A DNA stretch of 64,000 nt from Akebia trifoliata (Eukaryota > Streptophyta > Magnoliopsida > Ranunculales > Lardizabalaceae): the NCBI GenBank assembly GCA_017979445.1, contig CM030715.1, positions 13,851,660-13,915,659 on the forward strand, written 5' to 3'. Positions 58,191 to 64,000 of the stretch are shown in pieces. Both the position numbers and the translations under genes were made by a program. The notes under the pieces were generated by a model, which was not told the DNA's origin, ran no database searches, and was given only the letters and a program-made list of their open reading frames with translations. Numbering within the stretch: the stretch's first letter is position 1; each line of letters begins with the position of its first letter.

Positions 58191-59410
58191 GCTAGACTCA
58201 CCCCTCGTGACAACTCGGTCTTTTAAATAAAAAAAATATAGATTTTTATTTACTAACATTGTTCGTTTGTTGTTTGTTTCCTATGTTTTCTTTTATTTTT
58301 TATTTTTTTTCACATGTCCAAATTGTAATATTTATTTACTTTTGTTGCTTGTATTACATGTTTTGTAAGGGGGTCGATGAAAAAAAAATGAAATAAATGG
58401 AAACATGGCACGTGCACTTGTGAGCATAGTCCCATTGCACGACCACCCCACCCTCAATATATTTAGCCCCGATGCCTAGTAGTTCTATAGCTTGAGATCA
58501 TTATTTCAAGTGTTGGGGATGAACACATCAAATCTGATCACCGGCCAACGACGTGTGTACTTCGGTATGCATCGAGGTTTGAAGATCGGGTAGCCGTGAA
58601 ACCACCTACTAGCCGCATGCATGTGCCCGATTAGACAATGCTAGGACACAAGTTTTCAAGTTTACAATCGACCCCCGAGTAATGTGTATGTGTTTAATGT
58701 ATTCGGGCCTCGAAGCCCAAGTTATAAGCTCAAAAGAGGCAATTAGATCATAGGTTTTACGTTGTTTCCTTTCTATCTTCCCTTAGGTAAAAGGGAGGAA
58801 TGCACATTGCATTATATATAAAAAAATAGTAAGTGAGTGATTAAAACAGCAACTAGTGAAGGATATTTACAACATGAACTAGGGAACCAATTTTTGTGAA
58901 GGTTCAAGAACTGGATTTCTTTCTGGTCCGTGTCCCTGAAACGGATAGACATAAATGTGTCTCATCCGTTCTGGAAACACGAGTGAAACAGTGAGTGTCT
59001 CATCCATTCTGGAAACATGGATGGAACAGTGGGCATTTCAACCGTGTCGAAAGCATGGATCAAACATTGCATGTCCCAACCGTTCTGGAAACACGGATGA
59101 AACAGTGGAGGTTTCAACCGTGTTCAAAGTACAGATGAGACAATGACAGTTCCACCCGTGCCTTGAACACGTACTAGTATGAATCTTGACAACAGACCAA
59201 ATGATAGAGTTCCCACTTACTGGTTACACATCAATTCCACTTTCCAAAAAAAAAAAAAACAAAAAAAAGACAAAAAAAAAATGTGTCCCCAACTTTTGAA
59301 AAATTGGATAAAATGGGTTTTCTAAACAAAGATTTCAAAAAAAAGAAAAAAAATGTGTGTAAAATTGCTCGAAATCAAACCAACCTTGTAGCCCCACCCA
59401 TATCTGTTCC
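58191..59410 (+). mobile_element. Leader of element E with inverted-repeat units
   Basis: Non-coding. From about 58,925 to 59,170 roughly 38-bp units such as CATCCAT-TCTGGAAAC-ATGGATG and CCGTTCTGGAAACACGG repeat four to five times with paired halves, the counterpart of 12,595-12,770 in A. Poly(A) runs follow at 59,250-59,350. Confidence 0.65.
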
Positions 59411-60165
59411 GAACCGGGTCCACGGCCTGTATCCACTCAAATCAGGTCCACGGCCCGTATCCACTCGAACTGGATCCACAATCCAGATCCGACCCAGATC
59501 CATTTCAACGGGGTCCACAACCCAGATCCATTTCAACTGGGTTCACGACCCGTATCCATTCAAATCGGGTTCACGACCCGTATCCACTCGAACTAGGTCC
59601 ACAATCCAGATCCGACCCAGATCCATTTCAATTGGACTCAGGTCCATTTTAATAGGATCCACGACCCAGATCCATTTCAACTAGGTTCACGACCCAAATC
59701 CATTTCAACTGGGTCCATGACCCGTATCCGTCTCAATTAGGTCTACGACCCAGATCCATTTCAATTGGGTTCACGACCCAGATCCATTTCAACTAGATCC
59801 ACAATCCAGATCCAACTCAGATCCATTTCAACCGGGTCCACGACCCGTATCCATCTCAACTAGGTCCACGGCCCAAATCCATTTCAATTGGGTCCACGAC
59901 CTAGATCCATTCAAACTGGGTCCACGACCCAGATCCATTTCAATTGGGTTCACGACCTAAATCCATTTCAACTAGGTCCATAACCCAGATTCGACCCAGA
60001 TCCATTTTAATCGGGTCCACGACCCATATCCATTTCAACTAGGTCCACGACCCAAATCCACTACAAATTGGGTCTACGACCCGTATCCATTTCAACTAGG
60101 TTCATGACCCAAATCCACTACAAACCAGGTCCACGACCCATATCGAACCAAGTCCATGATCCATT
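59411..60165 (+). repeat. 28-bp hairpin tandem array of element E
   Basis: About 26 units of the same family as 13,022-13,870, more diverged. Stem variants that still pair include CGGGTC/GACCCG (near 59,838) and TGGAT/ATCCA (near 59,470); others such as TAGGTC/GACCCA do not pair fully. Confidence 0.9.
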
Positions 60166-60244
60166 TATGATCTAACGGGGCTAACAACCGATCAATCAAC
60201 TCAAATGAATTCAATCTTTGAAAAAATAATTTTTTTAAGCACCC

Positions 60245-60430
60245 ATTGTAGTCCTTGATCAAAGTCGGTGCGTAGAAACGATCTTGCTCTGTTGACACGA
60301 GGAGGATAGACTACGTCTATTTAAGGAAATGAGGTGATTTAAGAGTACCCCTATGAAAGCATTATGCGTCGCCTCTTCCCTAGGGATCTGGCTAGCCGAC
60401 CTTGATTTCATATAATTAAATTGGAAGCTA
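60245..60430 (+). other. Conserved leader block of element E with stem-loop
   Basis: Counterpart of 13,960-14,150 and 18,730-18,910, with ATAGAC-TAC-GTCTAT at 60,306-60,320 unchanged although the surroundings differ at many positions. Confidence 0.7.
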
Positions 60431-60483
60431 ACAAAAAAAAATTATGGATTCTTGCAACCTGATTTGCTCATAAAAATCTGATT

Positions 60484-61240
60484 TTTCAAAATATTTTATC
60501 GATTCTGTGTCGATGCTAGCTCTGTGCTGATGAAATTGTTTTTAAATATTTTATCGACTCCGTGTCGATGCTAGCTCCGTGTTGATGAAATCACTTTTTC
60601 AAAATATTTTATCGATTTCGTGTCGATGCTAGCTTCATGCTCATGTAATTATTTTTTCAAAATGTTTTACCGACTCCGTGTCGATGCCAGCTCTGTGCTG
60701 ATGAAATTACTTTTTCAAAGTGTTTCACCGACTCCGTGTCGATGCCAGCTCCATGTTGATGTTAGCTCCGTGCTGATGTAATTCTCTTTCAAAATATTTT
60801 ACCGACTCCATGTCGATACCAGCTCCGTGCTGATGAAATCATTTTTAAATATTTTACCGACTCCGTGTCGATGCCAGCTTCTTGCTGATAAAATCATTTT
60901 TAAATATTTTACCGACTCCGTCTCGATGCCATCTTCGTGCTGATGAATCGTTTATAAATATTTTACCGACTTCGTGTATATGCCAGCTCCATGTTGATGT
61001 AATCCCGTTTTCAAAACATTTTACCGACTTCGTGTCGATGCCAGCTCTGTATTAATGAAATCTTTTTTAAATTTATATCGACTTGGGTCGATGCCAACTC
61101 TGTGCTGATGAAACCTTCTTTTTCAAAACCAATCCAGCTTCGTGTTGATGCCAGCCCCGTGCTGAGATAATTCTTTTCCAAACATGATCCAGCTTCGCGT
61201 TGATGACAACTCGTTGTTGATGTCGGCTCCGCGTCAAGAA
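60484..61240 (+). repeat. ~57-bp double-hairpin tandem array of element E
   Basis: About thirteen units of the family seen at 14,188-14,571, in the same place between the leader block and gag. Stems CGAC/GTCG and CAGC/GCTG with loop TCCGT are kept in most units; several carry single changes that weaken one stem. Confidence 0.9.
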
Positions 61241-61330
61241 ACCCTTTTATTTAAAACTCGTTTACCTTACAATAAATAACTTTACCTGACCTAATAAAAA
61301 TATCATGTATAATCAGTTTTCTGTACCTAC

Positions 61331-64000
61331 AAGTAGCCAAACGAAAAAAATATAAGCAACCAGAGGTACCTCCGTATTTTTTCAAATTTTCCACAGTTAC
61401 CATGAGTTCTTCTAAACCAGCACAGCCCACATCGACTGAAACATCAGATGTTGATCCAATAATAGCGACACTACTGAAGATGATTGAGAGGCAAGAAACG
61501 ATGCTGAGTACCGTGTTAGCCAATGCTAGCATCATACAAGTCCAAATAATGGTGTACCATGCGTCAAGATCAAATCAGGATCTACCCGAGCAACCTCCGC
61601 AAGGAGCACAAACCACTATGCCTCCCGTAGTGCCAGAATACCAAGGGCCCCCACTCTATATTCCATAGAATCAACCACCCCCTGTGGTTATTCCTGATGA
61701 CGAATGCGAGTACAGGGCCACAGAGGCCAAAATTGCAATAGATGAAAAGTTGGCTCAGCAAATCGAGTCTTTGAAGAAATGAGGAGGATGAAAGGCCTCA
61801 ATACTATGAGCGGGACTCGGTTTAAGAACCTATGTTTTTACCCAAATGCACAATTGCCGGCCAAGTTTAAATGTCTGAAGTTTGAGAAGTACAGTGGGGT
61901 GGGATATCCCCTGTCACACCTAAAACTATATTGCGGATCTATGTGCCAACACGACGAAGATGACAGGCTACTGGTGTAGTTGTTCCAATAAAATTTAACG
62001 GGACCAGCACTCAAATGGTTCTTCGGGTTGGATCACACTCTCATTAAGAACTGGTAGGACTTAGCTGAGATGTTCTGGCACAATTATCGATTCAATACGG
62101 ATATGGGACTGGATCAAAACGACATGGCTAAGATGGTGAGAAAATAAAGGAAAATGGTAAAAGAGTATGCCCAACAGTGGCGAGAGTCTACCTCACAAGT
62201 AAGGCCTGCAATGACTGAATAAGAATTGAATACCACGTTTATCTCAACACTAGGGCATGTTTTTTATACTCATCTGGTGGGACACACCACCGGCACATTT
62301 TCAAACCTAGTACAGTTAGCAGATCGGGTCGAGGACGAGATCCGAACCGGTCTGATATTTGACTTTACGAGCTTAGGGGCAGTAGCAGGGATTCCCCCTC
62401 AAAGAATGCCAGTGCCGGTGGAAAAGAAAAGGGAAGAAATACAGGTCAACAACGTACAGCCAAACTGACCTCTCTTTATCCCTTCACCAACACCAAGACC
62501 ACAAGTGCCGTCAACTTCATGGGCTCCGACACCACCACCAGATTGGAACCTTGCACCTCAAAACCAATTTAGGGCAAACCCTCCACCAGTCGCACCACAA
62601 ACACCACAGTATGGGCAGGGTCAGCAAGCGCAGCCTAACAGAGTTAACAGAGTGTTTACTAGGTTGTCAATGGCACTATCAAAATTACTCCCGATCTTGC
62701 TCAGGGGAGAGTACCTCACGAAACGACCACCAAACTCTGAAGTTGAAAAAGGACCAGGGTACAATCCAAGCTTATTTTGTGAATTTCACATGGGTGCTCC
62801 AGGGCACTCTACAGATCAATGCTGGCAACTCAAACATTAGGTACAAAACTTGATTGAGAAGAAGGCTTTCATACTTGATGGACTTGCCAACCCACCCCAA
62901 CAATAGAACATCAACCAAAACCTCCTACCTACTCACAATGGAGGGGGAAGTGGACACAAGGTAAATGTCATTTTCGGGGAACTCAATTTCAATCTGTCTG
63001 CTTTGATAGCTCCTATTGGGTAAAAAATCAGGGTCTACTTAACAAAGGAATCAGAGATGTCAACGGTTAACAATGTCAACCACTACACAACAAATCCACA
63101 TCGAACTACACGACCGCCACTCAGATTGGTTGACCTTACCATCCACCCCACTCCTCAAATTCCCAGTACTACCACTCGACCACCTTTCATCATACCTTAC
63201 ACATTGCCAAGTCCTCAAAATATAACTCGACCCCCCTTCCATATACCATACACCTCATCCTCACGTCCACCACTCGTCATTCCATACACTCCATCAACTT
63301 CTCACGTAACTCCTCATATCACCACCACATCTAAATCATCACCACCACCTCTCATTCTCAATGTAAAACTTGATCCATTTTCAATGACCATCCGCTCACC
63401 TAAACTATTCCCCTATAACTCTAACCAAGCAATTCTCTAAAACTACGAGACCACCATTACCACAACCGCAGGGGTTGAGACCATAAAGAAAGCAATGGTG
63501 GCTGACATTGGTCATATGACAAAGGCAAGGAGGTACCAAAAGTTGCCAGCAAAAGGGGTAAACATTAGGGAAGAAACAAAAGAAATCGCAAAAGAGGTGA
63601 TAGATGAAAAAAGGAAAGCAAAGGGAAAAGGATAAGATGTACAAAGATGACAAGATAGAAGAGAAGGTGAAAATATCAGATAAAGAGGCTGTAGACTTCA
63701 TCAAGCTCATTCGCAAGAGTGAGCACAATTTGGTGGACTAGTTGAACAAACAACCGGCTCAGATCAGTATACTGGGTCTTCTACAAAAATCTGAGGAACA
63801 CCAAGAGGTACTATTGAGAGTCTTAAGAAAATCACATTACCTATGACCACGTCATCAACACAGTTAGAACAAACGGTTGGTCAAATCATGGCCCCCAATC
63901 TTATCATATTCACTGAAAACGAATTCGTACCAGAAGGATGGGGGCACGTGGAACCGTTAAACATCATGGTCATGTGCAAGGGCATCATGGTCATGTGCAA
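61331..64000 (+). pseudogene. gag of element E, broken, truncated by window edge
   Basis: Starts VAKRKKYKQPEVPPYFFK like the gag of A. Conserved pieces: MRRMKGLNTMSGTRFKNLCF (61,779), PAKFKCLKFEKYSGVGYPLS, LKLYCGSM, then TAG before LFQ, another stop in the next line, LTGPALKWF, DLAEMFWHNYRFNTDMG, VKEYAQQWRESTSQV (Trp intact here), MTE then stop, LNTTFISTLG. A Pro-rich linker leads to FCEFHMGAPGHSTDQCWQLK (about 62,780), a His/Cys motif also present in A (28,022) that may replace the zinc knuckle. Stops show it is inactive. The protease motif would lie just beyond the edge. Confidence 0.85.

Overview
The window looks like gene-poor, retrotransposon-rich nuclear DNA of a flowering plant. It holds one recognisable host gene, a complete ten-exon DNMT2 (tRNA-Asp cytosine-5 methyltransferase) at 46,021-49,416 on the + strand, with clean GT/AG introns. 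Almost everything else that can be recognised is a transposable element, mostly Ty3/gypsy LTR elements nested in one another. No bacterial-type genes, CRISPR arrays or rRNA genes were seen. The species cannot be named from the sequence alone.

Layout. 1-4,362: 5' leader and 5' LTR of a minus-strand Tat/Ogre-like element that runs off the left edge and has cut into a Helitron helicase gene (fragment 4,363-4,698). 5,785-6,730: PIF/Harbinger transposase pseudogene. 7,245-9,000: truncated LTR of a Tekay/Del-like family. 9,050-9,745: nested palindrome (MITE-like). 9,777-10,078: Ty1/copia gag remnant. 10,079-29,450: Tat/Ogre-like element 'A' (5' LTR, PBS, hairpin-rich leader, two tandem arrays, broken gag-protease). 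A complete 11.7-kb element 'B' is inserted in it at 14,572-26,280, with a perfect 5-bp target duplication CCAGC on both sides.

29,451-43,028: two 5'-truncated Athila-like elements in inverted orientation, enclosing fragments of element 'C' (LTR, PBS, leader, tandem array), which in turn holds a 3.2-kb solo LTR with target duplication GAGCA. 43,029-45,657: degenerate chromovirus with its 3' LTR. 45,658-49,416: DNMT2 and its upstream region, with a short retroposon in intron 2. 50,634-50,983: MITE. 51,523-52,432: remnant of another chromovirus on the minus strand. 53,040-55,821: minus-strand Tat-like element 'D', cut by the 5' LTR of element 'E'. 55,822-64,000: element E, a relative of A, running off the right edge inside a broken gag.

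The most unusual signal is shared structure in the non-coding parts of the Tat/Ogre-like elements. Five different tandem-repeat families (28, 34, about 57, about 62 and about 65 bp) each consist of units that fold into short hairpins. In at least three of them the two stem halves change together between units. A leader block with the hairpin ATAGAC-TAC-GTCTAT is kept in A, B and E. Each LTR also carries an extra copy of the start of the tRNA primer site 57-67 bp before the real one. Together these suggest selected RNA or DNA structure in largely non-autonomous retroelements. All readings are by eye; no database search or folding program was run.
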